Shown in pieces: positions 1-20,030 of a DNA stretch of 64,000 nt. The position numbers and the translations under genes were made by a program. The stretch is from assembly GCA_963575645.1 (NCBI GenBank), contig OY754475.1, forward strand, positions 21,800,509 through 21,864,508. Direction: 5' to 3'. This stretch comes from Xanthostigma xanthostigma. Lineage: Eukaryota; Arthropoda; Insecta; Raphidioptera; Raphidiidae. The notes below the pieces were generated by a model. It was not told the origin of the DNA, searched no databases, and saw nothing but the letters and a program-made list of their open reading frames with translations. How positions within the stretch are numbered: position 1 is the stretch's first letter; the number at the start of each line of letters is the position of its first letter.

Positions 1-2149
1 ACTATAATTTCAAGATTTACACACATTTTAAATTTTTCGAAATAATATTTTTTAGAGATACTTAAACTTATATTTATAGCTAAAATTATTTTCTGTTCCG
101 ATCGCAAAATCACGTCGCAGAGCGTGCCGGTCGCGTTGCAAATAGGTAATATAAAAATACGTTGAACGGAGGCCGAAACACTCCCGAGATCGATTTCCGT
201 ACGAAACCCGTTACTTTATACTTACTAGATGAAAAAAAGAAAAATAATAAATCAGTTGTAAAAATGGGAGAAGACATGATAATAAGCATTCAAGAAAACG
301 TCTGTCTTACAAAAATACATTCGAATCGGTAAAAACGAAAGAACAAGAAAAAAAAAACAAATTGTCATTATTTTTAACTAAACCTAAATATATATATGTA
401 TATATTTAGTTTGCAAATATTTATACAGCGCTGAATATCATATTCCACAAAAAAAAAAAGATTCGTGCTTATCAGGGACTTTTAGGATTTGTAACTTTTA
501 TCTCCGGTTGGCAAAATTACAAAAAAAAAAGAGTATATCTGAAATAAAAAAATATAAAGAAACTTTTGCCACAACCATGTATTAAAAAAGTAGTTACAAA
601 AAATTAGGCCCCGATACAATTAATAATAATTATTTAAACATATAATATGATTATCGCGTTTTTATATTTTTCCGACAAAATCAAAACATGTAAATTATTT
701 AAATTGTGATGCTTACTTGTTCACCCATTGTTCTTACATCAAAATTAAGCCATTCCAATGTACATTTTTTTTTATCTGAAATAAACTGGAATGATATCTA
801 CACCGATATGTTAATTTTCAACAAATATTTCTACTTCTTTTAAAACAAAAAATTATACATGTAGTTCGTAACCAATTCATATGTTTTCATATTAAAGAAG
901 AAAAAATAAACGACGAGCTGACATTTGCAAACCGAACTTTTGATCTTTATTTATGTCGCTCGACCGCTCGACACAAAAAATTTTAACGGTCTCTGTTCAT
1001 ACCGCCACGTCAAAAGAATTCTTGATTTCCGTGGATAAAATAACTAATAAACGACCGAAGCTCTCTTTTTTATTATTTATACTTAATCGGCGGACTAAAC
1101 TTCGAACCGTCAAAAAGAAAACAAGTTTCGTCGAACAGTCATCTGTTTTCGTAATGTCGAATGTATGTTTAGACTCACACATTCGACGTTAGGATAAAAT
1201 AAACCTCTGAACAATATAGGTTATGTCTTAGCAGTTAAAAATCAGTCGTGGCCAAATACTGGAAACAGTTACGACACAAATAATGTAATATATTATATTC
1301 TGATCGACTGTACTATTTAGCGCTTAGCTTTTAAACGGATTGAAATATTTATTCATCTAAATGTGAGGTTATGTATACGTACTCTAATGCGCGCTAAAAA
1401 GAGTCAAAAGTTACGGAATCGCCGTGTCGGCCATCGATAATTTTCTGCATTACCGATAAAGTTTTGATATCTCGATATCAATTTAGAAAACAATAAATGT
1501 ACAATCAAATCACTTTGGAATGATTTCTTTTATAAACGATACTTTCATTTTTACAACGATTGAAAAGAAAATTGAATTCAACCAACGCCAATTTAAAAAA
1601 AAATACTATTTTCGCATAGCGAGAGCGATTACAAAACAAATTTTCTTTCGCATATCAATTATTTTTTTCTACATAAAACATAATATATACAATAATTATT
1701 ACGAATATGATTTTAAAGTATACGACGAATAAATCAATTTCCCGTCATCGAAACAAAAATAGAGAGAAAGAGAGTTCACAAAACAGATTTTGTACGTCGC
1801 ACGTCGCTCAAAAGTTGCCGCCCGCGAGCGAAGCTGCACTGTGTCGTTCCTAGCGGAGCCCGCAAACTGCCTGTATGATAGATACGATCACCTATTTACA
1901 AAGACGGATTCGCTAGCGACGAGGCGGCGCAGCTTCGCTCGAATTGCGACGGCGAACTCGACGAGAAACAAAGCAATTTAAAAAAAGATGAAGAATCGAG
2001 ACGGAAATTATTATTAAAAACATTATTGCTACAAAATATAGTTAAAAAAGAAGACACGCGGCGCACACAAATTCGGAAGGTAAGTATGAGCGAGATTTTG
2101 TCGTCGAACATATGAATTGGTCTTGAAGAAATATTTACGAGAGACGAGA
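1..2149. other. AT-rich flank, no recognised gene
   Basis: Mostly AT-rich non-coding sequence with short A/T runs. The only coding-like piece is an open frame at 1881-2079 ending in AAG|GTAAGT on the plus strand, discussed as a finding. I see no terminal inverted repeats or tRNA-like boxes here. Confidence 0.4.
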
Positions 2150-2832
2150 GAATATGACTAAAAAATTAATTTAAAAAAAAGTTATGATAAGCCTTACGTC
2201 ATATACTATTTAGACAGACACGGAGAGAGTGAAAATGGAAGAAAGGGGGCGGGGCGGGGCGGAGGGCGAGATGTGTGAAGGGAAAGACGGGGGCAGAGGA
2301 ATTATGACAATATATATAATATGTATTAATTCATTCATACACTGATGTAGCAAAAAAACTTAAGACTAATTCAAAAAATGTTTTGTTTTTTGTATCTTCA
2401 ACACGGTCTGATATTATTATTATTATCATTATAATATATAGATTTTTTTAAATGTCCACTATTGTAAAAATAATTCTAAATTTGTGGGTTTATTTTTAAA
2501 TCATTACTCTCTTCGACATTTTTTGTTTCATTTCGTGGTTATTTTTTTTTTTTAATTTCCATTCTCATCATTATTTTTTTTGTGTAGCATTTTTTTAATT
2601 ATTTTTAAAAATTGCATGACAGTTTCTCTCGTTAATTAAATATTATAATCACTTCAATTTTACTGCCATTTTTACTTAAGTTTTTTGTGTATAATTTATT
2701 ACAATCGAAAAACATCAATCAATCGATCACACTTATTTTGATTTTTCAACAATCGGAGTGGTTGGCGCCGTCGTTTTTGTTTATTGTAACCGGAGCGTTT
2801 TTATTTCTCTCGCGCGGCTAATCTGTACGGTG
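2150..2832 (-). other. CtBP: Probable CtBP 3' UTR
   Basis: Sequence downstream of the CtBP-L stop on the minus strand. It is AT-rich with several AATAAA hexamers in minus orientation (for example 2785-2780, about 2700-2695 and about 2490). I cannot tell which is used. A purine-rich stretch (about 2235-2300 plus strand; C/T-rich on the transcript strand) lies within it. No other gene is seen. Confidence 0.4.
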
Positions 2833-9751
<6,919 letters not shown>

Positions 9752-9759
9752 CTGAAACA

Positions 9760-12100
9760 AAAGAAGAAAAAAAAAACAATAAATAAACGGGGAACACAAA
9801 CACTTACACACATAACTATAATCTGATACAGAGGTTTCCAATTTTATTTGGCCATGGAATCCTAATTGATCAATATTTTTTTGTAGGGTATTTTGATAAC
9901 TAAAATGTTTAGCTTGTAGTTTGAATATTTTCATGTTAGACTAACAAATTATAAATGACAAACAATTAATTATTAAATAAGTTGATGACATAACGGGCCC
10001 TTTTTGTGGACAAAGAACAGTTACCTAATTTGTATTATTTAAAGCGCTAAGAGAAGGTTCGTTTAATCCAGAAAATTGATGTAAAAAAAAACTGTTAACA
10101 AGCAAATTTATAAATCACGATTTTTTTAAACAATAAAAGAAAACAAACAAACAGCAAATTAATACTTTGTTGACGAATAAATATCGATAATAATATTTCA
10201 AGAAAGCGTTAAAATGGTAAAATATTCAGTCAATTCAAAAACTGTCTTGACATAAAACTACAAGATTATAAAAAACGATTTTGATACCAGCAAACAAACA
10301 ATTAAAAAAAGCAGAAAAGCGCCAACTTAAAAGCTTAAAAAGCGCACTGAAGCGCCAACAAACATTCAAAATTAACAAAAGATCAGAAACAATATTTCAA
10401 TAAAAAATATATATAAATAAGTAAAAATACTTTACAGCATAATTCGTATAATAATCAGATTCACCAATAAATTATAAATGCGTCTTTGTTTTTGATTGTT
10501 TTATTTACAAAACAATTGGTTTGCAAACAAACCGCGGACTTGTTAGATCAAATAATTGATTATTATGGCCATTGTTATCGTCCAATGTGCCAAGGCTTCT
10601 ATGATCCGATAACCGATTGTTTTTCTCCATTTTTCAAATCGACAAAAATAGAGTCTTCTAATACAAAGGTTTCGCCGCTAGATATCTTGCTGGTTTTCAG
10701 GCGTTGGGCTTCGTGATGGCTTTTATGTGTTCGCTTCAGACGATGCGTGTTTTGAAACCGGCTTTGTAGACGGGTTTGGCGCACGCGAAGCAACAGTTCG
10801 AACGTTAAAAAAAGTGGACGTTTACTGTCTCTGAACAGAACACACACTACGGCTCAATGTTTGTTTGTGGGGCGTCTGTTTCATCATCATCAAAACAAGC
10901 AGACGAACAAGCAAGAAAAATAGTTATAGTATCGTATACTTTTATTCTATACTGAGCATAGGAATAAAATCGCAATTGAACTATTAGGGTGCAAACATAT
11001 ACTTCTGTCTTTTTTTACGCCGTAAGCACTGGCGTATCCAGGAGGGCAAAACAAGAACGGGGGACCCGGCTTAAGAAATTTCTAATTTGCCTCCTCCTGG
11101 GCCAAAAGCTGGGCACGCCTATGTTAACGTCATAGAAAAAGACGAAGTTTTTGAAACAGAGATACTTTATTCAGATTGAATGCAAGTACATCAACCAATC
11201 CTATCATCGGAGAAATCAGGGAATTACATCGAAGAAAGAGACGCAGATATATTTTCGATACGTTTTGTTGCGTTCACTCACCGCACATTGAGTAGATAGG
11301 CAACGATTCATATAGTTAATTAATAGATATATGTCTAGTATAGTGCCCGCGGTGAGAGTTGAAGCCAGGCACGTCATCAATAATATGGTAGTGAACGCCT
11401 ACTTGCCCGCAGACAGTGGCGTGTGGAATAAATTCGACATATCCATTTATAGCGGTAAGAATAAAAATAAACACTCGACGCACATGGATCTCCGAAACAG
11501 CCAATAGCAAGCTAGAAGGCGGGCGCAATGCGTTCACGTCACTATGACGTGGTGGCTTCATCTTTCGCCGCAGCTATTATAATACTTTTTAGCAGACAAC
11601 AAAACAAACCACAATAACGAGGTCATTGGTTGGATAAAAAAAACGTGTCAAGTAAACATGGAAGAGTTTCCGATACACAAAACTACGGACACAAAAATAA
11701 CAATCTATAGACGTCAATGGAACAAAGAATAAAACAATATAAACAAAAAAGAAACGGGTGCGGGGTAGGAAAGTTGAGAGGGGGATGCATTGCAAGGGGA
11801 TGATGTCTGTCGTGCGAAGTATTGTTTACCCCTTTACTCGGCTATACACCCCTAACGCCGCGCAGTTAGATGAACTGTTGACGCGATATTCAAAAACCGC
11901 TCGATCGCTGAAAGCGCTTTATTACTGCTCGATCGCAAGCTCGTCAACTACAGTCGAATCAAAATTGATTATATTTAATAGATTCGCCATTTTTTTTAGT
12001 TGTACAACTACTAAATACGTTATGTGAACGATTTCGAAGAAAACAAACGAACGCGCTTTTTACGTTATATAGAAATACATTCGTTACTTGCTCTGTCGCG
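9760..12100. other. AT-rich upstream region, no gene recognised
   Basis: Long AT-rich stretch with short unrelated frames only. Apart from the degenerate start of the 82-bp repeat near 11.9 kb I see no inverted termini or coding homology. Confidence 0.4.
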
Positions 12101-12119
12101 GTTTGTAAGATTATACTTT

Positions 12120-12590
12120 CTGTGAGCGCTTCATTACTGCTCGAGCGCAAATCCGCGTCAAGCTTCGCATGATAAAAATAACTGACAAAAATTTAATTCT
12201 GATGTGATCGCTTCATTACTGCTCGAGCGCAAATCAGCGTCAAGCTTCGCATGATAAAAACAACCGACAAAAAGTTAATTCTGATGTGAGCGCTTCATTA
12301 CTGCTCGAGCGCAAATCAGCGTCAAGCTTCGCATGATAAAAACAACTGGCAAAAATTTGACGTGAGCGCTTCATTACTGCTTGAGCGCAAATCAGCGTTA
12401 AGCTTCGCATGATAAAAACAACCGACAAAAATTTAATTCTGATGTGAGTGCTTCATTACTGCTCGAGCGTAAATCAGAGTTTAATAAAAATAACTGTCAA
12501 AAATGTAATTCTGATGTGAGCGCTTCGTTACTGCTCGAGCGCAAATCAGAGTTAAGCTTCGCATGATAAAAACAACTGACACTTTAATGT
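12120..12590. repeat. 82-bp minisatellite, six tandem units
   Basis: Units begin near 12124, 12206, 12288, 12364, 12446 and 12528 (spacing 82, 82, 76, 82, 82). Each carries GCTTCATTACTGCTCGAGCG and AAGCTTCGCATGATAAAAA. A diverged relative occurs near 11905-11945. Confidence 0.92.
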
Positions 12591-12599
12591 AACATGGAA

Positions 12600-14820
12600 T
12601 TTATTGCGCTATTCGTCTAGATTCATTGATTAGTATTTTTATTTTTGAATCCAGTATTCACGTCACATCTGTCTAATGATTTGGATCGACGCATTATAGA
12701 CGCTCAACAGCTTAATGATATTTGGAACGGCATGTGATCACAGCGATTCTTATCTCGTGTTTATACGTTTCGAAATACAGCGCTTAGAAGAGCGTCGAAA
12801 GTTACGAAACCCGGTCAGAAAGTTTAGCTATAAACTAGTGGCACAGGCAACAAAAAGCGGGGGAGTTAAACTGACATCATAAATGAGAATTCGCCACAGT
12901 ATTTTGTCTGCAATATGCGAGAGAAGAGGGCGGCGCACGATTCCAGGGATGGGGCGCACGCCCCGGAGCGCCCCGCGTTATCAAAATCATAATTACAGAA
13001 TAATTAACTTTCAGTTAAAATAGTTGAACGATTCGTGCCTTCCTGCACATGTGCGAGGGTTTGGAAAAATTTACACCGACACCCCCCCAGGGCTGAAATC
13101 ATTTTTATTTTTTCGAAGATCTACCGTCGTAAAACGAACTTAAACAAAGCTATTTTTACCTCAAATTTTAACAATTTTTTTTTACCTGGAAGAAGAGTAT
13201 GTTTGTATGTATGTCCGTTCGTAGCTTCTAAGCTACTGGACCGATTTTAAAAAATATGGCGTCTTATCGATTCGTATTGAAGACGCGTGTGTTATAAAGT
13301 TATATTACGTCACAACGGATTCCAATATGGCGGACGATATGTGTAAATTATTGAGAGAAAAAAAAGAAATGACTACCGTGCAGGGTATCAAATGAAAAGG
13401 CTAGAACAGCGGCTTCTCCCGAGACAAAAATTAAAATTTAAAAAACTAAAACCCGACTTCCAAAAAATAGCAACCGAGTTTCGAGTATGAAAAGTATAGT
13501 CGGGCAACTTAGTTGACTGCTTTTCGAATCGGAAACTCGTTTCCTACATTCGAAGTGTAACTTCTTGTGCGCGCTATCAAGACGAAACGAAACCTAAAAG
13601 AGTGACACAAATGCGTTCACGAATGAGTGACGCACTCGAAGATATCAGCGCGATGCGGACAATTTTAGTTTTTTAAACTTTTAATAACGCTATTTTCAAA
13701 TTGTTTTCGCCGCAATACGGGGCACCACTCGCATTTAACGGAACTGCAGGGCGACCGAATTGCAGCCCCCGTTGGCCATCCCTGGATCTCCGGTTATATT
13801 ATATATATACAGTGTGTACTACATATAGAGTAGTAGTTTAGTTTGTTATGGAGTGAATATAACAACAAACTGCTGTTAACAAACTTTGTAACGAAACTGT
13901 GTTCCTCTCTTGTACCGGCGCATATATAATATTATGTTGGTTACGTTGGTGTTAAGTTGGCAGCACTGATATCAAATGAAATGGATAGCGCAGATAGGCG
14001 ATTAGTTTCTCTCATCGAGATAATATAATTTAATATCCTCTATATTGCTAACAAAGATCGGGAGAAAGACTTAAACACTACAGTGCTAAAGAACGAATGG
14101 GGGGAGAGACATGAGTACGCACATTCATCATAGTTTACCGAGATGTTGTGTCCAAATTTCATGACTAATTGCCCCACTATAGACGCGACACTTGCGCACA
14201 ACGGGGTCAAGTAAAAAGAAAGAGATAGAAAAACAGTAATTTGCTGTCTCACTTCATGGGCCACGCTTCCACTTACGGCCACTAGCAATATAGAACTTAT
14301 TAAATATATGGACTGAGTCGGCCGTATCTTCTCAATTTTCTTTTAATAGGTTTGTTCCACGCATCCCAGCTTGTAAAGACGTCTCGTGTAAAGCGAATGG
14401 CAAGTAAGAAAATCAGCGCTATAGACAACTTGCAATTGGTCGTCATTTGTTACATTCATTAATAATTAGAGATCGGTGGTTGTAGTACGGTTATGGTAGC
14501 AACTTCTCTATACTACATCAACTATATGAAACTTTTGTATTTCCAAAGCAGCACTAAAACAACATCGGAACTATTTACAGAACTACACAAGTTCTGTATA
14601 TACATGTGCTTCGACGCCAGCGGTATTCGAACAGTCGACCGCACGAACGGGTACGGCCCGCGTCTCCCTATTCGGGAGAGTGTACTTGCCATTCCTAAAT
14701 CCCGACGATTTCTTGACGACGGCGACGAAAACATCGACTCATCGATTACAAGCCCCCGGTTCCCGACTTCCTATAGATTGGCTTTTCCCAGCGACGAATC
14801 AACGTCCTGCGTTTCAACGC
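12600..14820. other. Intergenic stretch with diverged repeat fragments
   Basis: No gene recognised. The piece around 13195-13260 (GTATGTCCGTTCG then AAGCTACTGGACCGATTTT) looks like a degraded transposon of a kind common in insects. The frame at 14493-14843 has no domain I can recognise. Confidence 0.35.
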
Positions 14821-14833
14821 TTCAACACAAAGC

Positions 14834-15224
14834 TAATTCGTGACTGTGACTCGCGCAATGACGTCACAGACAAAACAAATCGTGCGCGACGAACACGTAC
14901 ATGCATGCTCTACCCGTTGTTAACGCGTTATTAGTCTAATAGTTATTATAGCAATGGAAATCCAAAGAAAGTTCGACTTAACGAGCACGGGCAAAACAAA
15001 TCCGACGCGACAAACACGTACAGACACTAATTCGTGACTATCACTCGCGCGATGACGTCAGAGACAAAACAAATCGTGCGCGACGAACACGTACAGGCAT
15101 ACTCCACCCGTTGTTAACGCGTTATGAGTCTAGTAGTTATTATAGCGATTGAAATCCAATGCAAGTTCGACTTAATGAGCACGGGCAAAACAAATCCGAC
15201 GCGACAAACACGTATACAGGCACG
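14834..15224. repeat. Two-copy tandem repeat, 194-bp unit
   Basis: TAATTCGTGACT starts at 14834 and again at 15028. Both units contain CGCGACGAACACGTACA, CCGTTGTTAACGCGTTAT and AGTTATTATAGC in the same order. A partial third unit may follow (ATCTATCCGTTG at about 15225). Confidence 0.85.
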
Positions 15225-15489
15225 ATCTATCCGTTGTGGGGCCACAAGAAAGTTCGACTGGCGAGCGAATAGTCTTTTTCACGTCAAAAAAAAGAAACAG
15301 CAGTAAAATTATTTTTGTGATCGCAGTTTCAAATTAGACCCCCGGCATTTTTTTTACAATCGGAGTGAACAGTCATAAACGACAGTCATCAGTACTGAAA
15401 ATTACATTTTTATTTATTGTATCTAGATTATAGACGTTCTACAACTAAGGTCATTATAGCGTCTTAATAACATTAAATTAAAACAGCCA

Positions 15490-15535
15490 CGAGTGTAGGC
15501 AGGAATCGAACCCGCGGCTAACAGTTACACACGAA
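15490..15535 (-). repeat. tRNA-like / SINE fragment with B box
   Basis: Minus strand reads GCGGGTTCGATTCCTGC, a T-arm with a perfect Pol III B box (GGTTCGATTCC). I cannot find a matching A box or acceptor stem, so this is a fragment of a tRNA-derived SINE or a tRNA relic, not a functional tRNA. Confidence 0.4.
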
Positions 15536-15947
15536 CCTATAGGTGACCTAATTTAATATAATTTACGTGCCGTTTAGCGGACTTCGCCTGTACTATAGAC
15601 AATGCAATAATATAATTTGCAATCCGAGCACAATTTATTAAAGAAAATGTTTATCAGTTTGAAAAACTTTTCAGTTAAGTGCTTGCGTAGGGCAATTACG
15701 GAAACCGCGACGCGATGCACAAAACGATATATTGGCGTCTCACTCTGGCACACGTTCGGCGCTGTGTGGGATCGATCGAAACGACTCGCACGAAACGTCG
15801 TGCCCGAAGTTGTGTCGTCAACTGAGTAATTAATTTAATGTGATTACGGAATCAACCACCTTAATAACGTCCCGAGAGAAGGAGAGAGACGCCGCGGCCA
15901 CTTCGCGAAAATGCATCTACAGGACGTTGTTTCGCTGGGTTTTTTTT

Positions 15948-16552
15948 AAGTAAAACTTCTTTACGCACGCTTGACTTGAGGAGTAAGCTGGTGAATGCCT
16001 GACGAGAGATTTACGGAAGTGTGATCGGGCGAGGCGAACGGAAGTTGAGAGGGAGATATAAGTTAGTAAAGATAGCAAGAGGATGACAAATACTTCACTG
16101 GCTAGTGGCGCTATCAGGTGGGCGAAACAAATACTTCACTGGCTAGTGGCGCCGTCAGGTGGCCGAAAATATAAGCAGTATACTAACAATAGAATGACAC
16201 ATACTTTACTTGCCAGTGGCGCTATCGGGTGACAGAAAAAAGTTTTGTAAACCTACTTTAAATAATATTTCATAAAGATTGACGCTTAAAATCCAACGAG
16301 AGCTAAGTAATTGCAATGTATTACTTTTGTTTTCATTATCTTTATGTTTATATTTCTTTCTTCTTACATTAGACTGTTCATTTCGTTCTTGAACAATTTT
16401 ATAAATTAATAATACATTAAATATTCTACGTTTAAAGTGAATAAAATTGTAAAATCATTTTAAAGTTCACATTTTGTGAATTTTCGGGTGAATAATAACA
16501 AACTATGGCAGGAAGAAGTTTTACTTCAGTCGTGTGTTCTAAAGCACACTCG
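15948..16552. mobile_element. MITE family F, copy 1
   Basis: Left end AGTAAAACTTCTTTACGC, right part GAAGAAGTTTTACTTC followed by a small hairpin (GTGTG...CACAC). The reverse complement occurs at 53489-54014. Within it a piece reading ACTTCACTGGCTAGTGGCGC is repeated (about 16095 and 16133). Confidence 0.75.
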
Positions 16553-16948
16553 TTTTTTTTTTTAGTTACGTCGAAAATCTCGCCCGGGGCGTCGAACTCG
16601 TTAAGGTCGGCCCTGCGGAACTCTATAAGAAATCGAACTTTGAAACATAAAAAAGAGAACGACTCTATACGGAGTTCAAAATCTGAAAGTCTCGACTGTA
16701 GTCATAACTCAGATTATAAGACAGAAACAAGACGTCAAAATAAATTTAAAAATAGATTCTTAATTAAAGTTGGAAGGACAGAGGGATTAAAAGACTGCGA
16801 GAGAGCACATAAAAGTTTTGAAATTAAATACAGGACAGGGATAAAATATAAATGGGAATTACGAAGGCGCGCGCGAGAACGAGCGGCGGCGCTCCCCCGG
16901 AAGAGGAGAGGAGAGGAGCTCCGCCACCGCCGCCGTCGAACAAGTTGA
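16505..16948 (+). other. Unassigned 147-codon open frame
   Basis: Opens with ATG inside the right end of MITE F and ends in an Arg-rich stretch over a purine-rich (AAG/GGA) sequence. Its middle is Ser/Lys/Asn-rich with no recognised domain. Because it starts in a transposon and has no partner exons, I treat it as probably non-coding. Confidence 0.15.
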
Positions 16949-17319
16949 AGAATAAGAATAAGAAGAAGAAGAAGTGTGTAAGTATAAGTAGTAAAAGTCT
17001 ACGTAACTCCGTACGAACAAAGTTTTAACTAGCAAACTGACAAGCCAAAGTTTAGGTCGGGCGAAGTTAAAAGTAAGTTTGCTCTGTGTGTTATACACAA
17101 GTTACAGTTTATATATACTTTATGGTGGAAGTTAGTGCCGGTTATATTCCTATAGTTGTTGTCTGCGCGCCGTCACGACAGCCGCGACCGACTTTACCGA
17201 CCGCCGGTCGATACGTTTGCAGCGCCCGCGTTCGGAGCGCCCGGCGACGTACGACACTGAGCGCCGCCGATTTTCATTCGAAGACGCTGATATAGCGTAC
17301 GAAAGTCGCCGGTGGCTAG

Positions 17320-17662
17320 TCTGAACTGAACTCGCATCCCAATCATTACTCAACTATTTGCTAAAGCTGCTCTATCCCTGTTCCATAAAAAGCCAGAAAA
17401 CCGTATCCCATATCATCATAATTACGAAACAAGAATGATGTCCCAAAATCCCATACAAGTGCCAAAAATGTCGAAGACTTTTATCCAAAACCATGCGGTA
17501 TTCCTTGCTCCCAAGCTATACAACAGCATACCTGTTAAATTCAAGAAAATAAAGTGCCTACAAACATTTAATAAAAAAATATTCGGCTGGTTGTTACATG
17601 AAAACAACTCAAAAATTATTTACAGCATCCTCAATCACTCTGAATTTACTAAAACTTCGTAA
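17320..17662 (+). pseudogene. 3' remnant of a non-LTR retrotransposon reverse transcriptase ORF
   Basis: Frame with phase of the ATG at 17435 reads, without a stop, FHKKPENRIPYHHNYETR then FLAPKLYNSIP and FNKKIFGWLL before TAA. The NYETR ... PKLYNSIP ... F-KK pattern is the conserved C-terminus of CR1/Jockey-like reverse transcriptase ORFs. The rest of the element is missing. It is followed by a structured 3' tail at 17767-17807. Confidence 0.7.
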
Positions 17663-17830
17663 GTTATTATTATTAATTCATTTTATTTATTTTCTTTCAA
17701 TTTTTTTTTCAACTCGTATTTTGAAAATATACGCTACAAATACCCTATATATTGTAAAATGTTTTGTTTCCTACCCTGGAACTGGCTCTGCCAAGTTGGG
17801 TAGGAAAACTTACATATTATAATTACATTT
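17663..17830 (+). mobile_element. 3' tail of the non-LTR element with stem-loop
   Basis: AT-rich 3' region with stem TTTCCTACCC (17767-17776) and GGGTAGGAAA (17798-17807), loop TGGAACTGGCTCTGCCAAGTT-like. A related stem-loop on the minus strand at 22612-22639 uses TCCTGCCC/GGGCAGGA, so the pairing is kept while the sequence differs. Confidence 0.65.
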
Positions 17831-17834
17831 TGTA

Positions 17835-19130
17835 AAAATAATGTAAAAGTAAGTAAATAATTCATAAATTTATAAATCCTAAGAAAGTGGATTTATGATC
17901 ATTAATCCACTATTTCTTACGATTGGCTTGGGGAAGGAGCAATTGGAAAAAATTTCTGCCGCTGGTATTTTCCGGTCATTTGGCTCTAACAGAAACTAAA
18001 AACGAAGCGACATTTTTTTTTTAATTTTAACACCTTTGAAATTTTGTATCCCCCCTATCTTAAAATGGGTCCAGATTCCGCCTACATATTATAGAAGAAA
18101 AAATGCTCCAAATTGCTTAAATAGCTTATGTACCATGCGGCAGAAGTTTGCGACGACATGCTTTTTTTACGCGTTAGCTCCCTGACTATAACCCTAAAAT
18201 AAAAATCCACTAAAAACACAGTTTTCAAAAATATTTTCCCCTAAATTTTTAAAGTTGATTGTTTGTTAAAAATAATGTGTTATTTTTAAAATGTATATTA
18301 ACTAAAAATAAAATTATTAAACTTCTAATGATTGTAATACAAGGTCTGTATTTAGATCAGCTGACTTAGGAGCGCTTGTGCAGTATTTTTAAATATTTTA
18401 ATTAGGGCCATAGCGAGTTTTAACTGTTCTAATAGTGAAAATTAATAAAGTTCTTGGCAAAACCTTTTTTTTTGTATATACTTATTCACGATGACTCACT
18501 GATAAAATTTTGGAAGTCACCAAAATATTATTTTAAGCTAAAGTTTTGTGCTTGAAGTTATGAGGCTTTGAGGGAAAGGGAATTAAAACAAAATTTTAAT
18601 TTACAGAGATCTACTGTACCTACTTTTTCCAAGTGGGTATATATCCTCTGTTGAGATCAGCGATCGAAAAGACCCGCCGACGAATAAGTTTGCCACGCCT
18701 AGCGAAGACTGTCTATACGCTTCAGAGCGAGATGGACATGCGCGAGCGAGTGAAGATCGATTGAAAAGTTTTAAGGTCTTAAAACATAAAGTTTATACAC
18801 AAAAGTAACGCAAAGTTTCACAGGGATTTTTCTTTTCTGAAAACATTTTATAAAAGTTTTTAATAGTTGTTGTATTGGCGTTATATATATAGGTGGATAT
18901 ATATATAGATTTTGTTGTACATTGAAATTTCATTCGAGTATAATACGATTTGATTTCTTTCGTTGTTGTTTATCGTAGGATTTGAAACTTTCAACTTTCA
19001 ACGCGCAGAGGGAGGGTGGCTTCGGAGAGAGTATTTCGATGATTTGTTACCGCGATAAACGACTGCACGCATCTGTCATATAAAATTGTAATCCAAAACC
19101 CTCACGGTTTGATTAAATGATTACTGAAAA
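17835..19130. other. AT-rich stretch without recognised features
   Basis: No open frame of note, no inverted termini and no repeats shared with the rest of the window that I could identify. Confidence 0.35.
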
Positions 19131-19133
19131 GTA

Positions 19134-19732
19134 TCATATACTTATATTAATACGCTAAGGTTAAAGATGTTTGCCTCCCTTTTTAGAAAAAACCTCACAA
19201 CTTCTCCACATAAATTATACATCATTTTACAGATAATTGCTTGCTCTACTGATATCGACAAATAAAAAATTTATTATTGCTTTTGTTTTTGTAAATTAAT
19301 TAAAATACAGCAACGCTGGACAACGTCTGTCATCTGACGGCTTTAATTTTGAAACAACGTCAACACTTCGATCTGTCATCTGACCTTCATATTGTAATAC
19401 AACAGACACAATACTGCATACTGCAATCTGACGGCTTTAATTGTGAAACAGCGAGCAACGCTGAACAACGTCACAGCAATGCTGCATGATGCCATCTGAC
19501 GGCTTAGCTCAACGCTTTTGCTACTTGCGCCTCTATATGACAATTTTAGTAAAATATTTCTTCGATCTGTCATCTGAGCTTCATATTGTAATACAACAAA
19601 AAGAAGAACGTTATAAGCAGTGTGCAAAATTAGAAACGAATTGAATACCTGCAATCATATTTAAAAAATAATTTTGTAAAGTGATAATTATTATACTTAT
19701 TTAGTGCGAATAATTCGCACAGGTCACACTAG
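19134..19732 (+). mobile_element. Non-autonomous Helitron family C, copy 1
   Basis: Begins A|TCATATACTTATATTAATACG and ends GTGCGAATAATTCGCAC (perfect palindrome), AGGTCACA, CTAG|T. The TC start, 3' hairpin, CTRR end and insertion between A and T are diagnostic of Helitrons. Two more copies (25182-25779, 60810-61285) have the same termini. Internal CATCTGACGGCTT-type repeats. No Rep/helicase. Confidence 0.88.
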
Positions 19733-19744
19733 TTAATAATTATA

Positions 19745-20030
19745 CAGTAAAACCTCTGTAAATCAAACTTCAAGAGAGTACCGTTTTCGAATCGATTTTG
19801 TCCAGTCAGAACAATTTCGAAACGTTGCTTTTGTATCGTCGCATATCGGCCGGCCAGAAGAAGATGCCCTGAGGATATTTGCACAAACACACGCACAAAC
19901 ACACACACGCGTCCGACCTACCGCACAATTTCGGATATTAGTAGTTACAGTAAGCGAGAAGTAATAATACAGTAAGCCGTGAATATAAAATAAATTAAGA
20001 TATGTCAAACATCAAAGTTGACATTACAAT
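19745..20030. repeat. pogo/Tigger-like terminus
   Basis: TACAGTAAAACCTCTGTAAATC resembles insect pogo-type inverted ends (CAGT...AACCTCT). A matching right end was not located, so extent is uncertain. Contains CA-rich microsatellite around 19885-19912. Confidence 0.3.

Noticed and set aside
12120-12590. CRISPR array
   Set aside because: Units are contiguous tandem repeats without unique spacers, in a eukaryotic genome.
15490-15535. Functional tRNA gene
   Set aside because: B box and T-arm are good but no A box, D-arm or acceptor stem could be paired.
16505-16948. 147-codon frame as a gene
   Set aside because: Its ATG lies in a transposon terminus and its end in simple purine-rich sequence; no homologous domain and no splice partners.
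19376-19654. Repeated 92-codon minus-strand frame (also at 25423-25701) as a conserved gene
   Set aside because: It lies within two copies of one Helitron; similarity reflects the repeat, with no selection evident on the frame and the third copy breaking it.
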